Shown: positions 53,064 to 64,000 of the stretch, in pieces
Layout: every line of letters starts with the position of its first letter
Position numbering within the stretch: the first letter of the stretch is position 1
NCBI RefSeq assembly: GCF_963422355.1
Contig: NC_085091.1
Span: 7,002,968-7,066,967, forward strand
DNA: 64,000 nt
From: Corticium candelabrum
Taxonomy: Eukaryota > Porifera > Homoscleromorpha > Homosclerophorida > Plakinidae
Reading direction: 5' to 3'
Position numbers and translations under genes: made by a program
Notes under the pieces: model-generated
Told to the model about the DNA's origin: nothing
Database searches by the model: none
What the model saw: the letters and a program-made list of their open reading frames with translations, nothing else

Positions 53064-56000
53064 AATGTATGGTGCACAGGAATAACAATTTACCTTGCAA
53101 ACACAAAAGTGATGACTGGCTATACTCTTCTTTAACGCCTTCAGGCTACGTAAAGAAAACCTCAGATTTTCTTTTTTTGATTTACTACACAACTTAGTTC
53201 CTCACTTCGACAAGTAGGTTTCTTATCAGGCTGTCAGCTCCTAACGTCGATCTGGCTGTTGCTGTTATTGGCAGATGGCCATTTCTCAGCGGCAAAAGAA
53301 AATATGATATCACTTCTCCGTTTCCTGGCACAACGTCAAGTGTCCTTGTTCGCTGATTCAACGGAGTTTTGTCTCGCTTTCCTAGCACTAGTCGTGCGTC
53401 ATTGATATCTACATGTACGTCCACAGAGGCCTGGACAAGTGAATTGTTGTATTGTGTCGTTTCTAAACAACATGCACTTACACTTACGGTTAGCATGGTT
53501 TGAAGATAGTTGTAGACGGTGAGCGTAATCTCTACTAGCTCTCCCCTTATGACCGAATAGGGCAGATTGATAGTGACGAAGAATGGCTTGAAGACTGTCA
53601 GAGTCGCTGGTCTTGCGATGGACATCGAGTGTAACGGAGATACAGCAAAGGCATCTGCTACCCAAGACGTGATCGTATCGGGAACAACAACTTCTTCATT
53701 TAGTGTGCTGTTTCTAAAACATATCTCTGTATATTTACGATTATGTGTACATGAAAAAATAGAATACCTATTTTTTCGGTCAAACCACAACCAAGTTTCA
53801 GGAAAGTGTGTTCGCACACGAGACGGACTTACCACATTATCGCTTTCACTACCGGTCTCAATTGTGTTCACAGCAGATGGAGTTGCTAGAGCAGCAACAA
53901 CGTAATCGGCTGTCATTGGCAACGAAACAGCATTACGCTATTTACAGCCTGTGATTTATATTTTCTTACACCAATTATAACAACAGTTGTAGGTAACGTC
54001 AGGCTTAGGTGGAGGATTTGGTTTCTGGCAAGTCTTTGGAGGTTCCGTTTCACGATCAGATAGTTGAATTCCAGATGACTGTTCGTAAACAATACGATAA
54101 AACTTTGAAGACAAGCGCAATATTGTTAGAGTACCGTAAAATAGCTGCTTGCTTTGTGATAAGAGCAATATTTCTTGGAGTAGCGCAATGCACTGCAGTT
54201 TCGAGGACAGCATCTTTTGGCAGTATCGGTTTGATCCATTGTTTTTGGGTATTGTCCGTAACACACACAAGAACATTCCCAGTACACGTCCCAACCACAC
54301 ACGTATGACTCAACGGGGAATTGCTTGTGCTCATCAAACATGTCTAATTCTTGATACAACTGAAATAAGTGAGCAAATTGCAATTTAGATAAAGCAAGAC
54401 TTATATGTCGTGCTAGCAGATACAATGACTGCACTAACTTTGGAAGGGGTTAGTTGATTTTTATTCTGTTGAATGTACACGCTTTGATCTACTGCTACCA
54501 CGCCCACGTATGACATTGGTGGTGCTTTAATCAGCAGATTAGTTTTCTCTCCAGGCTTTACTTGTTTATGCTGGAATTCTAGCGATATCTGCAAATAGGG
54601 CGCTCATAAATTACAGAAAAATTAAAAGAAATATTTTAATGTACCGAAGAGTCAGTACTGTGACTCTGAATGACTTCAAACTCAATGCGTGAAGCACCGA
54701 GTGTTTTCTGACTAACAATCAAAGTAAACTTGGGAGCCATTGATGACGTGACAACAAATGAGATATAGCAAGTTCTTCTAACTCTACCCATTTTGCACAA
54801 CTGTTTGTGCCTTTTGCGAGCTTTTCTGTCGCTGTTTGGTGAGCAACGGCCGTTGTCAATAATCTGTCCACCGTCAACAACCTTTAGGCAAAAATGATTT
54901 GAAAAAATATCAATTGCGGTATATTTGTTGATTTTACGTAATAATCCGCTACTGCTGCATTAGAAAATGAAGCAGTAATATTTGCTGTTTCACCAATCTG
55001 CAAGAAATTTCAAATTATCAAGTTTGTATGTCTGAATTACAGTGAAGTATTTTATGTCAAGTTACCAGCAGTTTCTGTTTCTTGCTAGATAAAACAATTC
55101 TTTCTGGAGAATATATTAATCTTCGAAAGCTGTATGCGGTAGGAAACTGACTCGCTTGGTAGGACACTACGGACGCCTACATAAGCATATTTGATTAAAA
55201 GATTAGCACCTTGAAATTAAGTCAGAATATATCTTACACGAAAGATGGCTCTCAGCGCGTTGCAAGGCATACAAACAGAGAATGTCGCTATTCCTCTGTG
55301 GTCAGTAACTTGGTATTGACTTTGTAATGACCGTGGTCTGGTTGCCATGCACGATGCTTTGTTCTTTGCATACGTGCTGACATCTAGGCTAATATTTGCA
55401 GCTTTCGGATTTCCAGACAAAGTTGAAGCAGCAACCTAAAAGTAATGGATCGATTGACTAATAGAAATTTTTAATGATGTACCATATGTTTTTACCTTTA
55501 CAACTGTAGCATGACAAGCATGGAAACTGTCGTCATCATCAATAATTGTGAGTTGATGGACATTAATTCTGACAGGAACACTGGTCTTTCCTTTGCAATG
55601 GACGGTTGTTTGAGACGAGGAATCAGTCACGTTGACATCGATTACTACGTCTCCGTCACAGAAATAATAGTTAGAGCAGACGCGAAGGCACATAGAAGTT
55701 GTTCCAGAAATCTGCAATTGATGTAACGCCAATTAATAACGTAAAATAATGAAGGCATCTATTTGCCCCGCATTTTAACAAGTAATGCGGTTGGTTAAAC
55801 CTTTCTTTATGTCTGTAGTCAGTAGTTGCGTAAATCTTTAGATAAAAAGTATAGATAATCATAACTTTGAATCAATTGCATAACTGAGTTGTCATAAGCG
55901 TGTGAGGTAATCGTTTTAACATGACTTCTGTATGCTTGTTGTTTTCTGTAAGAAAGGTGTGAGCTGGAAGTACTGACTACCTTTATCTTTGCAGTTGTAC

Positions 56001-58264
56001 TATTTACTAGGGCTCCACAATTACATTACGTGTTTAACTAATAAACTTCACAATCTGCATGCTAGAGATTAAGGCCGTGTTCACATTTAGTTGACATTCT
56101 ATTAGCATTAGCATTACCGTAAAGTGAAAATCGATGGTAACTTGAACCCTTGTTCATACACAATTACGCAAGTAGCAAGCGTATTCTTTCTCACGTGGTA
56201 TGCACATACGAGTTTCGTTTCCGCCATTCGACTACACGCACACATGACATGGCGTTAGATCGTAAAAAGAAGACCCTGGTCATTGCCCTGTTTATGTTAT
56301 GCTTCTGTCCAAAGAGCTAGTTATTTCACACCTACCGTCCTGTTGGAAGTCAATATTTGGAGGTGTCTACTGCCGACTGCCGTCTGCTCATTGTCAGGTG
56401 CCTTTTGCGTGCTGAATTATCGGTTTGGACACGCTATTTAGTCTACAACTAGTGAAAGCCAAGCAGTACGTCTAGGAAGCTGTTTACGTGTGGATGGGTG
56501 ACTGGCGTAATGTGTAAACAATGGTAAATGGTAAAGTGAAATAAGGATAGGAGGTGACGTAAACTTTATCATTGACATTCACTTTACCATTATGGAAATG
56601 ACGTAAATGTAGTAGGTGTGAACAGCGTAACGCAAATGCTAATGGATGAAAATGTCAACTACGTATGAACACGGTCTTATGGTTTAAGTGCATTTGTTTA
56701 TAAGTCATGCCATTTTATTAGAAAAAAAATAAACTGATATGACTCTAATGAGCCCTTATAGTGTATAGATAATCCACATGCTGTTGTAAGTAGCCTCACC
56801 TTCTTCAGCTCGATCTCTCTGCGATGGCATCGCCATGCCTTGCGACTAAGCACCGCTGACGCTGATAGAGTTCCCTGAACTCTTTGCCCATACGTATATC
56901 TAAGACGTCGATATTAAACATACAAACAAATTTTTTATGCACACAATGGCCACAGAGACTAACTTTGCTGATACCGAAAAGCAGACAGATTTTGGGGAGC
57001 AGGAGAGGGCCTCATCAGTAGGAGTGATGGTACATGAGAATTTGGGAAGAACTTAAATAAATGCAATTAAATACTAACATGGGTATAATGTGATGCAAAT
57101 GTGACTTACCATAGCGCTGAACTTCAAACTCAAAACATGATCGTTGCCCTTTTGGCAAACCCTGTTTTATTTTTTAAAAATAAATTATTATTGTAAATTA
57201 CCATAGTTATTAAAGAATTTCAATCAGTTACCTCATAGGTAGCACACACTCGATGTGTTCCAAGAACAGGTTCTGATGATATAGGAAACTCGAACTTTGC
57301 AACACCTAAAAGGACGATGAAGTAGATATTGGTATGCGTAGCATAGAAAAATGCATTGTGCTGCTATATTTTCGCAAATGGAAATCTGAAACGAACCGTA
57401 ATCAAGCGTGACATTTGAATAGCGACCCATCATGTACGAGAGGGGATTCTAAAAAATACTGAATTTAACAATTAATAATTTTAGTAGAACATCATACGGT
57501 ATGGACCTGTAGTGTAACTGAAACAGCTCCAGTAGCAGATTTTGTTTGACGATTAAGAACGACTGCTCTCCCCATTACTAGAATTAGAACGTAGAAATTG
57601 ACATTGTTTAATCAAATGACATTGCAATTTCTACCTGTTTCTCCCGGTTTGTAAACGGGCTTGTCAGTTTGAATCAAGATGATTTTGGTCTTTCCTTGGA
57701 CTGTAACTGGTATGCTTTTGTTTTGCGAATTCTCTGTCCCGGTCACTTTGTTGACGAAAATGTAGTAGCTGGTAACTGCAGGATCAGCATTCAGTGGTGT
57801 CTACACAAATCGGTAGTAACTGCAAAACATGAAGTTGACAATGATTCAGATTCTAGAGACATACCATCAAAACGAATTTGTTGGACGAACCTAGACAACG
57901 ACAAATAAATTTACAGTGACTGTCTCTGTGCAGAGCAATTGTTTATTACCTGATTTTATCAATCGTGTGCCTCCATCCACAAGGGTTATCCCAGCAGAAT
58001 GATGTAGACTTACAGATATCGACTGAGTACTTGAGAGGTTGGTGGCCTCAGTGTGAACGTAGACAACAAACGTCTCGCCTGGTATAAGGTTTCTTGGTGC
58101 AGCTACATGACTATAGACACAGATCAGAGCTAGAGGTGACGACTATTGTATAACGTTAGTTAATCTATCGCGTTTTACAAAGAGGGACTCGATGTTTCAG
58201 AATATATCTGGTTGACTGCGGCAAACAGGAAAATTGAGAAAACGAAAAATGATTCCTCGTTCAT
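50750..58264 (-). CDS. Secreted thioester-containing protein (A2M/CD109/C3 superfamily), complete gene
   Basis: 31 coding exons were placed with consistent phases (high to low): 58264-58179, 58110-57950, 57890-57865, 57800-57635, 57577-57507, 57448-57397, 57305-57232, 57161-57110, 57051-56964, 56899-56800, 55711-55496, 55435-55238, 55176-55066, 54997-54938, 54881-54645, 54588-54439, 54359-54303, 54078-53970, 53909-53768, 53713-53206, 53145-53094, 52955-52824, 52758-52582, 52522-52441, 52380-52143, 52078-51704, 51635-51483, 51427-51252, 51191-51098, 51033-50959, 50899-50750. The total is 4368 bases, 1455 residues, close to human A2M and CD109. Features in order: signal peptide ([17 protein letters not shown]); MG domains with [28 protein letters not shown] and AVDQSVY; a Cys-containing bait-like region; [36 protein letters not shown]; the thioester [29 protein letters not shown]; a TED ending GGFKSTQ; and a receptor-binding-like C-terminus ([17 protein letters not shown]). 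No GPI or membrane tail is seen, so it is probably secreted. Residue Asp replaces the C3 His in SPIDKEMQG. Confidence 0.93.
52582..52758 (-). CDS. Thioester exon, followed by a GC-AG intron
   Basis: This exon of the thioester protein holds [19 protein letters not shown]. The Cys and Gln of GCGEQ form the internal thioester that reacts with nucleophiles on targets. The exon ends in CAAACAG and the intron starts GCAATA rather than GT. No GT nearby keeps phase 1, so a GC donor is the best reading. Confidence 0.85.
52987..53060. repeat. (TG)n microsatellite in an intron of the thioester-protein gene
   Basis: About 74 bp of TG, 27 bp from the acceptor of exon 52955-52824. Confidence 0.95.
56070..56679. 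mobile_element. MITE of about 610 bp in an intron of the thioester-protein gene
   Basis: Left end TAAGGCCGTGTTCACA and right end, read inverted, TAAGACCGTGTTCATA. The similarity continues as tagttgacatt and attagcatt. There is no coding capacity. It enlarges the intron between exons 56899-56800 and 55711-55496 to about 1.1 kb. The target duplication could not be fixed. Confidence 0.7.
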
Positions 58265-58907
58265 ATCGCCTCTCTGAAGTTTGAGTTACGACTACTCTGC
58301 AGCGCTAGCTGGTACGTGTTTCTTTGTTCTGAACTAGTGTGACATAAGTCATGTGTTGTCGAGGGCGTGGTTTTGACGCTCTATCTACTAGACTAATCGG
58401 TGCATCATTGTGTCGTCGTCTAGAGAAACGGTCAAAACAAGAGCAAATCTCCGCCTATTACCACAAGCAATGAACTCAGTCGATGAGTAAAGAGCATGCA
58501 TATAGCCTTGACAGGAACGATAAGTTAAATCTTAATAATGTTTTAGAGAACGTGCTGCTATCATAATTCTGCTGCTTTATGTCAATGTTTATTGTCATGT
58601 TTATGGAATTGCACTACTCTGAGTCGTGTAAGTGGTGGGCCTGTGTCAATTGCAATTGACATCTTCAATTAATTAAACTTAATGGGAACCGGACGGCTGC
58701 TAGACATTTTGGCGACTAGATCGGTGTAGGTCTGTAGTAACTACTTACTAGCAGCATAACACCTGCTATTTACATCCAGAAGATTGTACAGTTTGGACCT
58801 AATCTGAACTTGACCGGACTCGTAGGCGTAAAGTGTCAACATCCGTGCAAGGCTACTCTTTGTTCATTGCTGTTGTACTTACAGATTATATAATGTGTGT
58901 GCGCACC

Positions 58908-58909
<2 letters not shown>

Positions 58910-58980
<71 letters not shown>
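58910..58980. repeat. (GT)n microsatellite
   Basis: About 70 bp of uninterrupted GT. Confidence 0.95.
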
Positions 58981-58983
<3 letters not shown>

Positions 58984-61900
58984 CTGTGGAATTGCCGTTT
59001 AATCGTGCTTATTGTTACATCATTTACCTGAAAATGAGTTGTAGAGGGCAGCTATACATTGAAACTTTTAGAAGGTGTATGTATCGTGGCCACACGTTTC
59101 ACTCAATTAGCAGCTGTAGTGCGTATGGTAAACCAACTTGTGAGACTGCAGTGCACAGACACCTTGATCTACTTCTTGCATCAATTTGAAGACTAAGCTT
59201 ATTGTTGATTTAGATTAGTTATCTAGGCATGCAATATGAGTAGAGCTAGGCATACCGCTGGGATTAGATTGAGGAGTACAATTATTGATTGATTAATAAG
59301 CCTCGTAGTTGTAAGGTGGAGTCTTGCCATCAGCTGTCAGGTAATCGGAGTGCATTTCCTGTTAGCTTACAAGAACCGTCGTCATTCTACTTTCATCTAG
59401 AAATGTCTAATAAGCTGTACTGCTTCATACAACTTTCCTTAAACAATAACGTGAAATTAAGTCGCAAAAAAGAGAGGAATGTTAGAAATTGAAATGTTAG
59501 AAATTAAATAAGCGAACTGCACGTTCAAGTTTCTAGTTTTGAGCACATAGGTGCCTAAAAATGGAACTTTAAAAATAAATCTAAAGATCACAAGAATCAA
59601 ACATCAAAAGATGAAAAACAATTTTACAAAGAAATAAAAAGGCGAGCAAATACTAAAAATTAAAAATTAAAAGTTAAAATTAATAAAAAAACACAAACAT
59701 TGTAAATAAGAATGCAAGTAAAAATTTAATAATTTAAAATTTAAAATTTAAAATTTAAAAAAAAAAATAAAAATTAAATAAGAATTGAAAATTGAAATAC
59801 CAAAATGTAAAAATTTCAAAAGTAAAAATTAAATGGCCGTGCATTGACGTTCACGATGGACGTGCATGTCTGTTTACTTGATAGGTTGTGTGACGTCATG
59901 CAAATGAGAAGGTGACCTGCTATTGAGTACCACACCCACCATTGTATACGGTACCGGTACCGTGTACTACATCTAGTATGTGCCAGTGAAAGCGCACAGT
60001 CTACTACTTTATTAATTGTAGTAAGTTGACGATTTCGAAGTTTTAATTGTGTATCAATTTTTCCTAAACAACAAACGTCGTTCCGTATACTTCGTCACCA
60101 CAGTTGCCAACGTGGTTTGGCAAGTGACGGAAAGTAAAAGCAAACAGCTGCTTGTGTGCTGGAAATGTGATCTCCTGAGACACGCGTACGAATGGAAGCC
60201 CCGCTGAGTCTACTAAGTGTTCTACACGTGTAAGTGAATTTCCCAAGAGGCAATTACACGAAGTACCTATCTAGATGTGTCTCGAAAACTCAATCAATTG
60301 TATACTATAGAAATAGAGTGAGTTGCAGCGAGTGTCCAACGCGTACAAGATACATATATACGACATTCTGTAACTCTCCAACCGGCTACCAAAGACTACA
60401 TACTGCATGTGTTGTCTACATTTAGGAAAATGGGAGAGTAGGCACTTCAATTGATTTTGTGGAGCTCAAGCACGCAGCCTTGATGCAATCACACAAAAAC
60501 ACGAGAAAAAATATTTAAAAACTAGATTCTCTGTATTAGATTAAATATAACTATATAATCCTTTTCGCGTGCAGTCTTGGTAATCTCGTATTGATGCAAT
60601 CTCATATTTTCATCGCATGCATCTTATCGCCTCATCTCCTACGTCTCAAATCGGGGGACTCTACTGTTGTGGCTGCATGACACCGATGCGAAGGACATCA
60701 TAATGGCTATCATATTTTTTTTCGCTACTACATAAATTTTCTGTTGTTTTATTTTTATGAAATAATTAACTAGATTTGTATATTTACGTCCGCTGTTCTA
60801 ACTAGATCTGCTCCGACTCGTTTCCATGGGCGGTCTGGAATAGGATGGGCTTGCATTGTTTCTTGTTTTTGCTTTGATTGAAATGTGTTGCACACATAGC
60901 ATTTGCTATTAAATATGGTTTTATTTATTAAATATATTATAAATATTAAACAAATAAATATGGTTTTCTATTGCAAATTAGACTTTCCTACTTAAGTGGT
61001 AAGTATAAAATACTAAATGCCAGTAGAGTGTGCCGATTTTTGAGACGTAGGAAAGCCGAAACCAATTAGTCGCTATAAACAAGTAGTCTCCCGCTGTTAC
61101 GGGGACTCCATTATTCCCGAAACTGTACTTTGTTCAGACGGAGTAAGGCTGTAAAGAAAATAAGGGTTGTGAATAAAATAGGGGCTGCTACGACAGGTTC
61201 AGAACACGTAAACCAAATTGTATCCGGTGAACAAAATAGGAGCTGTACAAGCCGTACGGTTTCTCGAGCCATTCAAGATCATCGCGAAAGTCCAAGCGAC
61301 AGTAAAGATATCGCAGATTTTCGACGTTCAACCTAATTAATAAGGACTAGACATGCAGTACAGAGTAAATACGACATTTGCGATTGACGTCAACCGTTTC
61401 ATTGGTAGAAATACCGTCTAGATCGACGCTCGCCATTACAGAAAGTAATGATAATCATCATGTACGTTTCATGCACCACACCAGCTCTCCGCACTCACAG
61501 GCTGTGTTCGCACTACTCTCTGTTCGCGTTGAATTTGCGCTTTGAAAATCAGCAATAACTTCTGCGCAATAGGGCAGACAGTGACGACCTTGGTATCATT
61601 CAAAACCGCAAGTTCCCAGATTTCCTATAGTTAGGGTAACGATGGCGTATGTATTACACAGGCCGTTTGATAAGGCTTTTGCATATCAAGAGTCGTTAGG
61701 GTCTTAGCTTATTAAGAAGGTTTGATCTTACAACAAGAATGCTGCTAATAGAGGAAGTAGCCAATTAGCAAGGTTACTAAATGGTCCGCTGCCTTGACAT
61801 CAACTCACAGCTGCTCTTGTTTCGGAAGTAGTTGCTTGATATTTCTGACTCCTCTTCTCGTTCTGCTTTGTCTTGATAGCCTGCGACTTTCTCTACCGTT

Positions 61901-62194
61901 ACCTAACATCATTGTATTGTAATATGACCTCTAGAATGTACAGTTCATAGAATATAACTTAACATCTGGTTGTGATAAACAAATACAGCTGCTTCATTAG
62001 TCACTTCCGAGCGCAAAGCCAACGCGAACAGAGAGTTTGGTTTAGAGCTGGTTTGCTACTGCTTAGCATAATCAATTAGAATACATCAGGTCAGTTTACG
62101 ACAGGAATGTGGGTTAGAGCAAAGCTAGCCTAGCTCTTCCGAATGTAGGGTTTGCGCTGGGTTTAGCTGGTGTTAGCGCTTGTCAAAACATTCC

Positions 62195-62400
62195 AGTTTA
62201 TTACCTGAGACCCGGATTTCCGGGCTAAGGGTATAGCAGTCGTTTGATGACCGTAAGACCGTATATATAGTTGGTTAGCGCAGATGCAAATAAAGCTATT
62301 CCGACCAATAGACGAGAAGTGGTGTCATCATGAGGCTCCACCTTTTTTTGTTTGGTAACTGCTAACGAGAATTCGGCCATTGGACGCCCGTGCTGTACAT
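62195..62400. repeat. Dispersed repeat, copy 2 (inverted relative to copy 1)
   Basis: Matches 37425-37628 on the opposite strand. It has a TATA-like tatatata and an AATAAA, so an LTR or a SINE are both possible. Confidence 0.65.
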
Positions 62401-62969
62401 GGTGTTTAGTCCTTTGCTTTAAGGGTTTAGCACATACAAACATCACCTATGGTTTACATTTGCAAGTGTATGTTTCCCCAGCAACAATCAGGAGCGAGAG
62501 TGTGTAGTTGTACCTGACTTGTAACATTTTGCTTGTTCCACAGTGTTTCTGCATAGTGGTTCTGCAGTCTGCCAGCTTGAATTTTTGGTTGCGTGGCTGA
62601 GCAGCCATGTTGTTGTTGCCAAGATCACTAGTGTCGTCTTCAATAGAAATTTGGCGCTTGACGGAAATTTGCGAAGGGGAACGTGCAATGTCTATGACAG
62701 CATCAGTTTGTCGGACGAAGCGGCTCGGCTGACCTGTTACTACGCTAGTGCGTCTCTATTCATTTTTGTTTTACGGTATCTAAAGTCAGAGCGAACAGAC
62801 GCATAACTAACAATCTATACATGTGGACGTGCATGTTTTCCCACATTGTTGTTCTGTTTTGGCTTTGGGGTCACCTCATTATAACAAACAAAATTGCGGT
62901 TAGACGGATAGCTGCGTAAATGCGGTACAGTGTAAGGTATTCGACGTCTAGCTAGAGAACTGGCACAAA

Positions 62970-64000
62970 TAACAAGACGCCTTGAGAAGCTTCCTGGGAT
63001 TGGCTGGCTATTACCGTCCATTTATATCAGAATATTCATCTGTAGCAGCGCCATTATTTCAGCTGCAGCAACAAAGCCAGAACAACCCCTCGTCTGGACA
63101 GAGGACAGTCACCATTAATTCTGCACACTTCAGCAAAAGTTGGTATCAGCTCCTATTTCGACATTTCCTCAGTTTGAGGTCGAATTCATTCTGGCAACAG
63201 ACGCAAGTGATATAGGGCTGAGAGAAGTTCTCTCCCAAATTCAACACGGTAAAGAGAGAGTGATTACCTATGCTAATCGAGTACTACACAAGAGTGAGAA
63301 AAAATATTCTACCATCGAAATGGAGGCACTGGCCTTAGTTGGGCAGTCAATAATTTCAGGCCATATCTGTATGGACGGCTCTTTACACTTATCACTGACC
63401 ATTGTCCACTGACATGGCTGAAGTCCATTCGAGAGCCCAGGGATCGCTTGGCACGTTGGATACTTCTCCTAAGCGATTATGAGTGGTCTATTTGCCACCG
63501 ACCTGGCAAACAACACACCAATGCTGATGCATTGTCCAGACATCAACCGCCTTCTGTCAACATGGCCAGTCATCATGCGACACTTGATGACTCCTTTGAA
63601 GAGGTCATGGCGCCTGTGGTTGGAGCTGTTCAGGACGTCTTAGGTGCTGTGGGAATGACCCCTACTTGGTCGTATCGTGAATTGCGTGACATGCAAGCAA
63701 CGGACCCAATAATTTCACGATTGTTGGCTCAATTCACAGAACGTCCCTCCGCTGCAGGGCGATGGAGATCTCATCCCAAATTAATTGCTTATCGCAAGAT
63801 TTGGCACCAGCTGGCCCTCGATGCTGGCATTCTATATCGTTTTTGCCCTGCCACCACTGTTGACGGTGGAGAGGATAAGCAGTTGCTTGTTTTGCCAACT
63901 TGTCTAATTCCTCCGGTTTTAGATCAGCTACATGACAATGCAGGTCATTTTGGAGACGATAGAACGATAGGTCGTGTTTCTGACACATGCTGGTGGCCAG
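62970..64000 (+). mobile_element. Ty3/gypsy fragment: end of RT, RNase H and start of integrase, cut by the window edge
   Basis: The plus strand reads RSFLGLAGYYRPFISEYSS (end of RT), LATDASDIGLREVLSQIQHG and EKKYSTIEMEALALV (RNase H), then in another frame LFTLITDHCPLTWLKSIREP and HRPGKQHTNADALSRHQPP. It continues to LHDNAGHFGDDRTIGRV, the His/Cys zinc-binding start of an integrase. Here RT-RNase H precedes integrase, the usual Ty3/gypsy order, unlike the element at 24.9-30.3 kb. The 5' part of RT is missing and at least two frameshifts are present. Confidence 0.85.

Larger units (their letters stand above)
58265..62969. other. Gene-poor stretch
   Basis: No recognisable gene. Short frames at 58986-59189, 60064-60246 and 61130-61336 have no known motifs. 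59620-59835 is a low-complexity A/T stretch built from aaaattaaa-like units. The promoter of the thioester-protein gene must lie at the left end of this segment but has no obvious element. Confidence 0.5.

Overview
The window is nuclear DNA of an invertebrate animal. Genes are split by many short GT-AG introns, long CA/GT and TA microsatellites are common, and transposons of several classes are interspersed. The gene families (EGF/CUB/Ig/TSP1 receptors, an alpha-2-macroglobulin-type thioester protein, PWWP2) are animal families. I cannot name the species; an early-branching marine animal such as a sponge is a guess, not something the sequence proves.

Layout. About 2.1-4.3 kb holds a decayed non-LTR retrotransposon on the minus strand. 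From 5.2 to 38.6 kb there is a head-to-tail family of four related single-pass receptor genes: a remnant (5.2-5.6 kb), an intact gene here called receptor B (6.18-12.80 kb), an intact gene here called receptor D (20.09 or 21.70 to 37.06 kb), and a second remnant (37.63-38.65 kb). Both intact genes encode signal peptide, EGF-like domain, CUB domain, four Ig-type domains, one TSP1 repeat, a Thr/Ser/Pro-rich stalk, one transmembrane helix and a tyrosine-rich tail. Exon lengths and phases are nearly identical between them. B carries six 16-residue tyrosine repeats in its tail where D has one such motif.

Mobile DNA has filled the space between and inside these genes. A nearly full-length RLE-type non-LTR element lies between two TA tracts (15.75-18.87 kb). 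A foldback element has a P2X7-tail-like core (23.4-24.8 kb). A Ty3/gypsy LTR element of 5.4 kb has its integrase upstream of the reverse transcriptase (24.89-30.31 kb, 5-bp target duplication CTGAT). A 1.8-kb inverted-repeat element contains OTU-protease and RLE fragments (31.76-33.56 kb). The last three lie in introns of receptor D.

At 39.17-42.75 kb there is a two-gene PIF/Harbinger DNA transposon with terminal inverted repeats and a TTA target duplication; both of its genes are broken by stop codons. A TA-flanked MITE follows. A two-exon PWWP2 gene (45.83-48.94 kb, plus strand) sits between two inverted copies of one repeat. At 50.75-58.26 kb (minus strand) lies a complete thioester-protein gene of the A2M/CD109/C3 superfamily. 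I could place 31 coding exons with consistent phases, giving 1455 residues. It has an intact GCGEQ thioester and an Asp where complement C3 has its catalytic His. From 58.3 to 62.9 kb I find no gene; the window ends inside another Ty3/gypsy fragment on the plus strand.

The receptor cluster and the thioester protein are both cell-surface or secreted types used in recognition and adhesion, so an immune or self-recognition role is possible; this is inference only.
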